Assembly: GCA_021809235.1 (NCBI GenBank)
Contig: JAKBAG010000195.1
Span: forward strand, 1-5,576
From: Acidobacteriota bacterium
GTDB taxonomy: Bacteria; Acidobacteriota; Terriglobia; Terriglobales; Acidobacteriaceae
Direction: 5' to 3'
Length of the DNA stretch: 5,576 nt
Shown: piece by piece, positions 1-4,758 of the stretch
How positions within the stretch are numbered: the first letter of the stretch is position 1
Layout: each line of letters opens with the position of its first letter
Notes under the pieces: model-generated
The model's input: the letters and a program-made list of their open reading frames with translations, nothing else
What the model was told of the DNA's origin: nothing
The model's database searches: none
Program-made: the position numbers and the translations under genes

Positions 1-149
1 CGCGAGGCGGCTGGATCGTTGTGGCCGGCCGACCAGGGCGGCAGCGGCTTGGACGATTGTGGGGAAGGCGGCAGCAGCGGCTGCTGCGCGACGAGTAGGA
101 TGGGCGCGGCAGCCAGGCAGGCTGCCGCGAGCAGATGGATCAGTTTCAT
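1..149 (-). CDS. N-terminal fragment of a small exported protein, function unknown
   Basis: The window edge cuts this gene, leaving 49 codons from an ATG at 149-147. The start is supported by a GAAGGG ribosome-binding site five bases upstream (complement of 155-160). The peptide begins MKLIHLLAAACLAAAPILLV and continues AQQ, a classic Sec signal peptide: one Lys, a hydrophobic core of about 17 residues, and likely cleavage near residues 21-23. The mature part starts with a Pro/Gln/Ser-rich stretch (PLLPPSPQSSKPLPPW), which looks like a flexible linker. Cys11 is preceded by AAA rather than a good lipobox, so a lipoprotein is less likely. It starts 35 bases after the stop of the DsrE-family gene on the same strand, so the two probably form one transcript and may act together outside the cytoplasm. 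I do not recognise the family; the diagnostic part lies outside the window. A gene here is likely, its function is open. Confidence 0.62.
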   Translation of the reverse strand, partial: MKLIHLLAAACLAAAPILLVAQQPLLPPSPQSSKPLPPWSAGHNDPAAS

Positions 150-184
150 GGTTTCCCTTCCCAAAGCTGCGAGTTGACAGCGGT
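150..184 (-). promoter_or_regulatory. Intercistronic spacer with ribosome-binding site
   Basis: This 35-base gap between the DsrE-family stop and the next minus-strand ATG contains GAAGGG (complement of 155-160), five bases from the start. It has no terminator-like hairpin, which supports co-transcription of the two genes. Confidence 0.5.
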
Positions 185-898
185 TCAGACGATCTTCAGA
201 TAGCTGTAGTGACCGACGGACTGGAGCATGGTGACGGTGCCGACGACGCCGGGAACGACAATGACTCCGGGGACGGTGTGCGCGAGCATCTCATGGACAA
301 TCTCCTCCGGCTGAGCCTTCAGGCTGAAGCGGCGAATGAGCACTCGCGCCTGCGCCTCGGTGGCCATGTGGCAGCTGAGAAAGGTGACGCCACGCGCCTG
401 AAGTCCCTGAATCGAGGCGTCCATTTCCGCCGAGCCGGGGTTGTTGGGATCGGTGGAGGTGTAGTGAAGACCGGATTTGCTGGGGAAGTAGATGTTGCGA
501 ACAGCGGGCTTGCCGGTCTCCGGATCTTCGACCTTGAGCCACTCGCCGACCTTGTATTTTTCCCAGATGAAATCGTCGTAGTTGAGCAGATTGGCAGGAC
601 CATGGAGCGCGGCGGCCACCTGAATCTCACTGTTGGGAACGCCGAAGCCGTAGTGCATTGCGTTCAAGGCGTTGCGCACCGCACCAAGCACCTCGCCATC
701 ATTGATCACGTTGCATTCGGCGACCAGGCGAATCCGACGCTTGGAGTGGAGAATTCCGTCGAACTCAGGGAACTTCCACTGATCCTGCTGCCAGACGATC
801 TGGGACTGGGCAGGTGCGGCGGCGACCAGTGCGGCGGCAACGCCGATGGCGGCCTGTCCAAGAAAACCACGACGCGAAGGTGCGGAAGGCTGACTCAT
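185..898 (-). CDS. Tat-exported DsrE-family protein
   Basis: The protein has 237 residues. I chose the ATG at 898 because it begins a clean Tat signal (S8-R-R-G-F-L13, then a hydrophobic stretch to about residue 29 and an APA cleavage-like site near residue 30) and has GGAG eight bases upstream. A start at 976 would bury the signal inside the protein. The mature part resembles the DsrE/DsrF-like alpha/beta fold: a strand and helix around residues 56-82 (RLVAECNV, then GEVLGAVRNALNAM), a second strand near 91-99 (EIQVAAALHG), a cysteine-bearing segment at 170-180 (GVTFLSCHMAT, Cys176) and a C-terminal segment at 209-236 (VPGVIVVPGVVG to YSYLKI) like the strand-loop-helix that ends DsrE domains. 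Only Cys62 and Cys176 are present. DsrE-family proteins are usually cytoplasmic and several relay sulfur on a cysteine. Export to the periplasm points to a different redox or sulfur role, which is inference. Family call moderately sure, function unknown. Confidence 0.75.
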   Translation of the reverse strand: MSQPSAPSRRGFLGQAAIGVAAALVAAAPAQSQIVWQQDQWKFPEFDGILHSKRRIRLVAECNVINDGEVLGAVRNALNAMHYGFGVPNSEIQVAAALHGPANLLNYDDFIWEKYKVGEWLKVEDPETGKPAVRNIYFPSKSGLHYTSTDPNNPGSAEMDASIQGLQARGVTFLSCHMATEAQARVLIRRFSLKAQPEEIVHEMLAHTVPGVIVVPGVVGTVTMLQSVGHYSYLKIV

Positions 899-1007
899 GC
901 GATGGACTCCAATCGAAAACTGTGGGATGCAGGCTGGGAAGCTAGACCTGACTTGCTGATACCTTATCCTGCGCACGGCGCGGTGGGCTAATCAGAAATT
1001 TTGATGG

Positions 1008-1035
1008 GAGATAGAGAAAGTTAGACACGTGGCAA
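1008..1035 (-). promoter_or_regulatory. Possible sigma70-type promoter for the DsrE-family gene
   Basis: On the minus strand TTGCCA (complement of 1030-1035, five of six matches to the -35 consensus) is followed after 16 bases by TATCTC (complement of 1008-1013, three of six matches to the -10). This would give a leader of about 100 bases before the ATG at 898. The -10 is poor, so this is only the best candidate in the gap. Confidence 0.25.
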
Positions 1036-1070
1036 GTAAGCGAATAGTCCCGATGCTTCTGTAAATTCGA

Positions 1071-1102
1071 TCCAACCTGCCTTCCCGGCCCGAGGAGTTG
1101 GA
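1071..1102 (-). terminator. Imperfect inverted repeat, possible terminator of the membrane-protein gene
   Basis: TCCAAC at 1071-1076 and GTTGGA at 1097-1102 form six-base arms around a 20-base GC-rich interior. That interior contains a second short pairing, GCC with GGC. It lies about 45 bases past the stop of the minus-strand gene ending at 1149, where a terminator is expected. On that strand the following bases are TCGAATTT, not a real T-run, so intrinsic termination is doubtful. Confidence 0.25.
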
Positions 1103-1148
1103 CAGAAACAGGTCAAAGTGGGCTGTAGATTTATGGAGAATCCATGCC

Positions 1149-1505
1149 CTAGGATCGCGACTGAACGAGGGAACGGAAGATTGTTCCGATCAATGCCAGA
1201 GTGACGATCATGAACATATCCACGCGAGGATCAAGCGGATTGTGGAAGATATGGATAAACTGAACGCAGGCAGCCAGCCATGCGAGATTGAATGTCAAGG
1301 CAATCCAAGCAAGCGGCCGATCCTTCATCCGAGTCGCTCTGAGCCAGTTTACCGCTCCGAGCAAAAACATGAACAAGGCAGTGCAAAGTGACCATAGCAT
1401 GATCTCTGGCTTGCCCGAATAGTCAAACCATGACCCGGCTGCGTGTCCAACTCCGCCCAGGATGATCACTCCGCTCAGCCCGCGAATCAGTGCTTTTTCC
1501 TTCAT
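1149..1505 (-). CDS. Small four-helix membrane protein, function unknown
   Basis: The protein has 118 residues. The ATG at 1505 has GGAG eight bases upstream; a longer start ten codons earlier adds a charged, non-conserved-looking tail and has no such site. Four hydrophobic segments are visible at about residues 8-24, 34-54, 64-84 and 96-112, so it should sit in the inner membrane. Short basic loops (RATRMKDR between helices 2 and 3, and the RSLVQSRS tail) suggest that both ends of the helix 2-3 loop and the C-terminus are cytoplasmic by the positive-inside rule. A His-rich patch (FIHIFH, 83-88) and His21 lie near helix ends; I cannot tie them to a known metal site. It stands alone, divergent from cyaY and upstream of the DsrE-family gene. 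I do not recognise the family; it resembles the many small DUF-type integral membrane proteins. Confidence 0.72.
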   Translation of the reverse strand: MKEKALIRGLSGVIILGGVGHAAGSWFDYSGKPEIMLWSLCTALFMFLLGAVNWLRATRMKDRPLAWIALTFNLAWLAACVQFIHIFHNPLDPRVDMFMIVTLALIGTIFRSLVQSRS

Positions 1506-1534
1506 TGTTATGCTCCAGTGATCGGGTTTGCGCA

Positions 1535-1540
1535 ATTCTA
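1535..1540 (-). promoter_or_regulatory. Candidate -10 box for the membrane-protein gene
   Basis: The minus strand reads TAGAAT here, five of six matches to the sigma70 -10 consensus. Transcription would start near 1528, giving a leader of about 23 bases that contains the GGAG site. No clear -35 hexamer is found 16-18 bases upstream. Confidence 0.38.
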
Positions 1541-1561
1541 CACCTTAAGACCATGATTTCT

Positions 1562-1601
1562 GAGTCATTCTGGCTCAATTTGCAGGTTGCAGAGGAGTCA
1601 T
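1562..1601. repeat. Two direct GAGTCAT heptamers in the divergent promoter region
   Basis: GAGTCAT occurs at 1562-1568 and again at 1595-1601, with starts 33 bases apart (about three helical turns), upstream of the cyaY -10 element. Such phasing fits a regulator binding twice on one DNA face, but a seven-base repeat can arise by chance. Confidence 0.25.
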
Positions 1602-1628
1602 GCGTTACAGCTTGCCATTGGGCGCAGT

Positions 1629-1637
1629 TGTTACACT
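1629..1637 (+). promoter_or_regulatory. Extended -10 promoter element of cyaY
   Basis: TGTTACACT provides the TGn extension at 1629-1631 and a -10 hexamer TACACT at 1632-1637 (four of six matches). The hexamer ends six bases before the cyaY ATG, so a normal initiation distance puts the transcript start at or next to the A of the start codon. TTGCCA at 1612-1617 is only 14 bases upstream, too close for a good -35, but extended -10 promoters depend less on it. Confidence 0.42.
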
Positions 1638-1643
1638 AGGCGC

Positions 1644-1970
1644 ATGAGCGAGCCGATGATGGACGAGGGTTTGTTTCGCCGCGCTGCCGACGAAGCGATG
1701 GAAGAGTTGAAGCAGGAACTGATTGAAGCGGAGGAAGACGGCGCGTTTGAGGTGGAAGAGCAGGCTGGAGCGCTGTATGTGGTGTTTGAAAAGCCGGCGG
1801 GCAAGTTCGTGATTACACCGAATACGCCGGTGCGTCAGATATGGATTTCGGCGCGGAATACGAGCTTCAAGCTCGACCTGGCAACGGAAGGATTTGTGCT
1901 GGCGAAGACCGGTGAGACGCTGACGCCACTGGTGAAGCGACTGATTGACGACCACCTGAACTATCGCTGA
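1644..1970 (+). CDS. cyaY: Iron donor protein CyaY (bacterial frataxin)
   Basis: The protein has 108 residues, the usual size for CyaY, a small cytoplasmic protein that binds iron and modulates Fe-S cluster assembly by the cysteine desulfurase IscS. The family pattern is clear. An acidic first helix (EGLFRRAADEAMEELKQELI, residues 8-27) is followed by acidic residues EAEEDGAFEVEEQ, the iron-binding ridge. Next come a strand (ALYVVFEK) and the signature TPVRQIWIS at 61-69 with the conserved Trp67, which matches the frataxin TPNKQIWLS motif. SFKLDL, a GETLTPLVKRL stretch and a final helix complete the fold. The ATG at 1644 is preferred; one at 1656 is possible, while upstream codons from 1587 add an unlikely tail. 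There is no good Shine-Dalgarno site; an extended -10 element six bases upstream suggests a leaderless message. A glycosyltransferase follows after seven bases and is probably co-transcribed. No isc or suf gene lies nearby. Confidence 0.9.
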   Translation: MSEPMMDEGLFRRAADEAMEELKQELIEAEEDGAFEVEEQAGALYVVFEKPAGKFVITPNTPVRQIWISARNTSFKLDLATEGFVLAKTGETLTPLVKRLIDDHLNYR

Positions 1971-1977
1971 GACCTCC

Positions 1978-2748
1978 ATGAAACTCTCGATTGCACTGCT
2001 GGCCTGCAATGAAGCGGCGACCATGCGTCGGGTGCTGGAGAGTGTGCGCTGGGCTGACGAGATTGTGCTGGTGGACTCCGGCTCTACGGATGGAACACTG
2101 GAGATTGCCGAAGAGTTCGGCGTGAAGATCTATCGCGAGCCATGGAAGGGATATGGGCCGCAGATGAACTCCTCAATCGACAAATGCACGGGGGACTGGA
2201 TTTTTTCTCTCGATGCCGACGAGGAGATAACGCCGGAACTGGGCGCGGAGATTCGCGCGCTGCTGGCCGGTGAGCCGAAGTTTGACGCGTGGTGGGTGCC
2301 TCGGCGGAATCAGATCTTTGGCCGATGGATGCGGCATGGCGGGCAGTATCCGGATTACAAGCTGCGCCTGTTTCGTCGTGGCACGGCGCGGCTGCCGGAG
2401 GACACCGAACCTCATGCGACTCCGAAGTGGAGCGGACCGAAGGGCAGGCTGAAAGGCGACCTGCTGCACTACCAGTATCCGACACTGGCGCTCTATCTGG
2501 AGCACATGAACCGGTACAGCTCGGCGAGTGTGCCGCTGGTGCTGCGCAAGGGTCGCGGATACCGGAGCACGGCGGCGTTTCTGGCAATGGGAGTGGTCAA
2601 TCCGGCGCTGACCTTCGCCAAAAACTATCTGTTCCGGCTGGGATTTTTGGATGGTCGCGAAGGGTTTCTGTTCCACCTGTATCACTCCGTCTATGTGAGC
2701 TGGAAGTATGCCAAGGCATGGGAGAGCGTACGCGAGGGAAAACGCTGA
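1978..2748 (+). CDS. Family 2 glycosyltransferase, WaaE/KdtX-like (LPS core type)
   Basis: The protein has 256 residues, typical for the single-domain LPS-core beta-1,4-glucosyltransferase-like group of GT2. The GT-A nucleotide-sugar fold shows as LSIALLACNEA (3-13), DSGSTDGT (33-40) and the metal-binding DAD motif at 79-81 inside FSLDADEE. YPDYKLRLFRR (124-134) and LLHYQYPT (162-169) follow, matching the acceptor side of this group. The C-terminal part (about 205-245, FAKNYLFRLGFLDG and FHLYHSVYVSWKYA) is aromatic and amphipathic, fitting peripheral attachment to the inner membrane. It would move a sugar from a nucleotide donor to a lipid-linked or core oligosaccharide; donor and acceptor cannot be read from sequence. 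The ATG lies seven bases after the cyaY stop. The gap GACCTCC offers no Shine-Dalgarno site, so translation is probably coupled to cyaY. No other LPS genes are visible, so the exact role is open. Confidence 0.88.
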   Translation: MKLSIALLACNEAATMRRVLESVRWADEIVLVDSGSTDGTLEIAEEFGVKIYREPWKGYGPQMNSSIDKCTGDWIFSLDADEEITPELGAEIRALLAGEPKFDAWWVPRRNQIFGRWMRHGGQYPDYKLRLFRRGTARLPEDTEPHATPKWSGPKGRLKGDLLHYQYPTLALYLEHMNRYSSASVPLVLRKGRGYRSTAAFLAMGVVNPALTFAKNYLFRLGFLDGREGFLFHLYHSVYVSWKYAKAWESVREGKR

Positions 2749-2765
2749 CGAGCGGAGAGAAACTT

Positions 2766-2784
2766 GGATTTTCCGCCGAAATCC
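2766..2784 (+). other. Small perfect hairpin after the glycosyltransferase gene
   Basis: GGATTT (2766-2771) and AAATCC (2779-2784) pair perfectly around a seven-base loop, 18 bases past the glycosyltransferase stop. The position fits transcript termination or 3'-end protection, but no T-run follows (CTACCG), so a factor-independent terminator is unlikely. It lies in the 67-base gap before the LacI-family gene. Confidence 0.3.
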
Positions 2785-2806
2785 CTACCGTGAGTTGGGC
2801 AGAATC

Positions 2807-2815
2807 TGCTAAACA
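2807..2815 (+). promoter_or_regulatory. Weak extended -10-like element of the LacI-family gene
   Basis: TGCTAAACA gives a TGn extension and a weak hexamer TAAACA (three of six matches). It ends six bases before the second possible start codon at 2822, the same geometry as in front of cyaY. Alone it is poor evidence. Confidence 0.2.
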
Positions 2816-3889
2816 ATGGAAATGCCAAAGATCAAGAGCAATCCCAAATCCGGGCATGTGAACCTGAAGACGCTGGCTGAGTACCTGGAACTGTCACAGA
2901 CGACGGTTTCTCTGGTGCTGAATGACTCCCCGTCGGCGAAGTCGATTCCCCCGGATACGCGCAAGCGTGTGATGGAAGCGGCGCAGAAGCTAAATTATCG
3001 GCCAAACTACTTTGCACGATCCCTGCGACAGAATCGCAGCATGAGCGTGGGAGTGCTGGCACCGGACCTGAGCGAAGGCTACTTTACGCGCGTAATGAGT
3101 GGGGTGGTGGCCGAGCTGACAGCGGCGCAATACTTCTATTTCACTGCCTGTCATGATTGGCGTCCAGAGCTGATGGTGGAATATCCGAAGCTATTTCAGG
3201 AGCGTGCCGTGGACGGGATTCTGCTGCTGAACACTCCGGTGGCCTTTGAGCTCAGTCTGCCGATTGTGGCAATTTCTGCCCATGATTCCAAGCCCAATGT
3301 GACCAACGTAATGCTGGACCACGAGCGAGCAGTATTTCTGGCGCTGGAGCATCTGCAGAAGCTGGGGCACAGGAAGATTGCCTTCATGCGAGGTCCGAAG
3401 GCCATTCCTGACTCGGAATATCGCTGGGATGCAGTACAGCGTTCTGCGAAGACGCTGGGACTGAAGATTGATCCGGCGCTGGTGCTGCGCATTGATGCGA
3501 CAGGCTGGAAGATGAAGGCCGGACTGCATCCGATGTCGCCGGAGATTGGTTACGAGCCGATGAAGCAGCTGGTAGAAAGGACGCGTGAGTTCACAGCTGT
3601 TTTCTGCTTCAATGACATTGCGGCGATTGGCGCAATCCGGGCACTGTCTGAGGCCGGGCTGCGCGTGCCGACCGATGTTTCTGTGCTGGGATTTGACGAT
3701 ATCCAGTCAGCAGCATTCTTTACACCCAGTCTGACGACAGTACGACAGCCGCTACAGGAGATGGGTCGTCGCGGAGCACGGCTGCTGCTGGACAGGATCG
3801 GCAATCCCAAGGGTGATTATGCTGCTGCGGTCATTATGCAGCCGGAGTTGGTGGTGCGGGAGTCCACCGGACCGGCAAAGACGGATTGA
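2816..3889 (+). CDS. LacI/GalR-family transcriptional regulator
   Basis: The protein has 357 residues with complete LacI-family architecture. The N-terminal helix-turn-helix spans about residues 15-37 (VNLKTLAEYLELSQTTVSLVLN), followed by the hinge-helix region PPDTRKRVMEAAQKLNYRPN (45-64) and a periplasmic-binding-protein-like effector domain. Effector-domain landmarks are MSVGVLAPDLSEGYF (76-90), AVDGILLLN (131-139), LEHLQKLGHRKIAFMRGP (177-194), FTAVFCFNDIAAIGAIRAL (259-277) and SVLGFDDIQSAAFFTPSLTT (289-308). Such proteins bind palindromic operators as dimers, usually released or engaged by a sugar or nucleotide. The ligand is not readable, and no transporter or sugar-catabolic gene adjoins it, so it may act at a distance. 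Starts at 2816 and 2822 are both possible; neither has a Shine-Dalgarno site at normal distance. The conserved part begins near residue 15, so both starts give a full domain. The family call is certain, the target unknown. Confidence 0.93.
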   Translation: MEMPKIKSNPKSGHVNLKTLAEYLELSQTTVSLVLNDSPSAKSIPPDTRKRVMEAAQKLNYRPNYFARSLRQNRSMSVGVLAPDLSEGYFTRVMSGVVAELTAAQYFYFTACHDWRPELMVEYPKLFQERAVDGILLLNTPVAFELSLPIVAISAHDSKPNVTNVMLDHERAVFLALEHLQKLGHRKIAFMRGPKAIPDSEYRWDAVQRSAKTLGLKIDPALVLRIDATGWKMKAGLHPMSPEIGYEPMKQLVERTREFTAVFCFNDIAAIGAIRALSEAGLRVPTDVSVLGFDDIQSAAFFTPSLTTVRQPLQEMGRRGARLLLDRIGNPKGDYAAAVIMQPELVVRESTGPAKTD

Positions 3890-3917
3890 AACTGGCCTCC
3901 CGACCAGGGTGAGGCTC

Positions 3918-3926
3918 TGGTATGCT
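3918..3926 (+). promoter_or_regulatory. Candidate extended -10 promoter for bioY
   Basis: TGGTATGCT carries a TGn extension and a TATGCT hexamer (four of six matches), 29 bases past the regulator stop. Transcription would begin near 3933, inside a GC-rich palindrome, giving a leader of about 83 bases before the preferred bioY start. No convincing -35 hexamer is present. Confidence 0.33.
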
Positions 3927-3928
3927 CA

Positions 3929-3956
3929 GGGTGACACCCGGCTGCCGGCCCCACCC
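3929..3956 (+). other. GC-rich palindrome and nested hairpin between lacI-type gene and bioY
   Basis: GGGTGACACCC (3929-3939) is a perfect 11-base palindrome centred on 3934 and could be a protein-binding site over the predicted bioY transcript start. The same segment can fold as RNA: GGGTG (3929-3933) with CACCC (3952-3956) enclosing CCGG-CTG-CCGG (3938-3948). No T-run follows, so a simple terminator is unlikely. It matches neither the BirA-type nor the BioR-type biotin operator as I know them. Confidence 0.35.
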
Positions 3957-4015
3957 ACGAGAATGGGCTTGGAATCGGGTATACCAGGATGAAAACGGAA
4001 GCGGAGATAGAAGCC

Positions 4016-4597
4016 ATGCGGCTATTGATGAAGACTACCGAGAGCGCCCTGCCGATTCTGGAGGAACGGGTACGCAAGACAGCAACCGTGCTGGCAGCGA
4101 CCCTGTTGATTGCCGCCTGTGCACATGTGTCCTTTCCCCTCTGGTTTACGCCGGTGCCGGTGACGCTGCAGCCGTTTGCCGTTCTACTGCTGGGTTTGAT
4201 GCTGTCGCCGGGGATGGCTACAACAACGATGCTCCTCTACCTGGCAGAAGGCGCGATGGGATTGCCGGTCTTTACGCCGCATGGGCTTGGCGGACTGGCC
4301 CAGCTGCTGGGGCCGACGGGTGGCTATCTGCTGAGTTATCCGCTGGTGGCCATGGCGGTTTCCTGGCTGTGGCGTCGCGGTTCACGGGGAATGGGCCGCA
4401 CATTGGCTATAACCGCAGCGGGAAGCCTGGGTACGCTGGCAATGGGCGCAGTGTGGATGATGGTGCTGACCCATGCCGGACTGAGCGTGCTGTTGGCACA
4501 TACGGTTCTGCCGTTCCTGCCGGGAGATGCGGTGAAGGTCGTGGCAGCGGCGACGCTGGCCTGCTCCTGGCAGCGCGTCCGTACCACGCAGCGGTAA
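4016..4597 (+). CDS. bioY: Biotin transporter BioY (ECF substrate-binding S component)
   Basis: The protein has 193 residues, normal for BioY, the membrane protein that captures biotin and works alone or with an ECF energizing module. Family signatures are PVPVTLQPFAVLLLG (46-60), MLLYLAEGAMGLPVF (72-86), the Gly-rich GGLAQLLGPTGGYL (92-105) and PFLPGDAVKVV (166-176). The last contains the Asp171 and Lys174 pair that corresponds to residues needed for biotin binding in characterised BioY proteins. About six hydrophobic segments run from residue 22 to 183. I chose the ATG at 4016 because GGAG lies nine bases upstream; an ATG at 3989 would add nine charged residues and has AGG directly against it. 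Even so, about 20 residues precede helix 1, more than in many BioY proteins. No bioM, bioN or biotin synthesis gene is visible, so it must use a shared ECF module or act alone. It is separated from the upstream regulator by 126 bases. Confidence 0.94.
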   Translation: MRLLMKTTESALPILEERVRKTATVLAATLLIAACAHVSFPLWFTPVPVTLQPFAVLLLGLMLSPGMATTTMLLYLAEGAMGLPVFTPHGLGGLAQLLGPTGGYLLSYPLVAMAVSWLWRRGSRGMGRTLAITAAGSLGTLAMGAVWMMVLTHAGLSVLLAHTVLPFLPGDAVKVVAAATLACSWQRVRTTQR

Positions 4598-4758
4598 GGG
4601 TTTTACCCCGTAATGGACAGATCTGGGTTCGTTGCACATGGCAGGACAGGAGAACTGCGCTGTGAGCCGTGGAATAACTGCTGCGCATCCAACAAGCAGA
4701 GACAATGATGGGTCCGGCATCGGGTACCGGGCGGGATTTTGAGAGGAGTATGGCAACA
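4598..4758 (+). other. bioY-mqnD intergenic region
   Basis: This 161-base gap holds the mqnD ribosome-binding site and two in-frame ATGs (4705, 4708) that could extend mqnD. A weak five-base pairing, GGTAA with TTACC, spans 4593-4607 across the bioY stop codon and lacks a T-run. TTGCAC at 4632-4637 resembles a -35 but has no -10 partner. I see no clear promoter or terminator, so read-through from bioY is possible. Confidence 0.3.
4741..4748 (+). promoter_or_regulatory. Strong ribosome-binding site that decides the mqnD start
   Basis: GAGAGGAG ends one base before an ATG at 4750, too close for normal initiation, and ten bases before an in-frame GTG at 4759, which is workable. It therefore argues for the GTG start. 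Confidence 0.45.

Noticed and set aside
59..991. Long plus-strand open frame of 310 codons across the DsrE-family gene
   Set aside because: It lies antisense to a gene with a Tat signal, ribosome site and recognisable domain. Its own translation is low-complexity with no family resemblance, so it is an overlap artefact of GC-rich codons.
1026..1031. CACGTG palindrome in the gap upstream of the DsrE-family gene
   Set aside because: A six-base palindrome is expected by chance in a window this size, and no partner site is seen.
2289..2861. Plus-strand open frame of 190 codons bridging the glycosyltransferase and the LacI-family gene
   Set aside because: It overlaps the well-supported glycosyltransferase in another frame and has no recognisable motif or ribosome site.
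4593..4607. Possible terminator hairpin at the bioY stop
   Set aside because: It has only a five-base stem, overlaps the stop codon and is not followed by a T-run.
3922..4665. Plus-strand open frame of 247 codons over bioY
   Set aside because: It is out of frame with bioY, lacks membrane segments, and is Gly/Arg-rich in the way shifted frames of GC-rich genes usually are.
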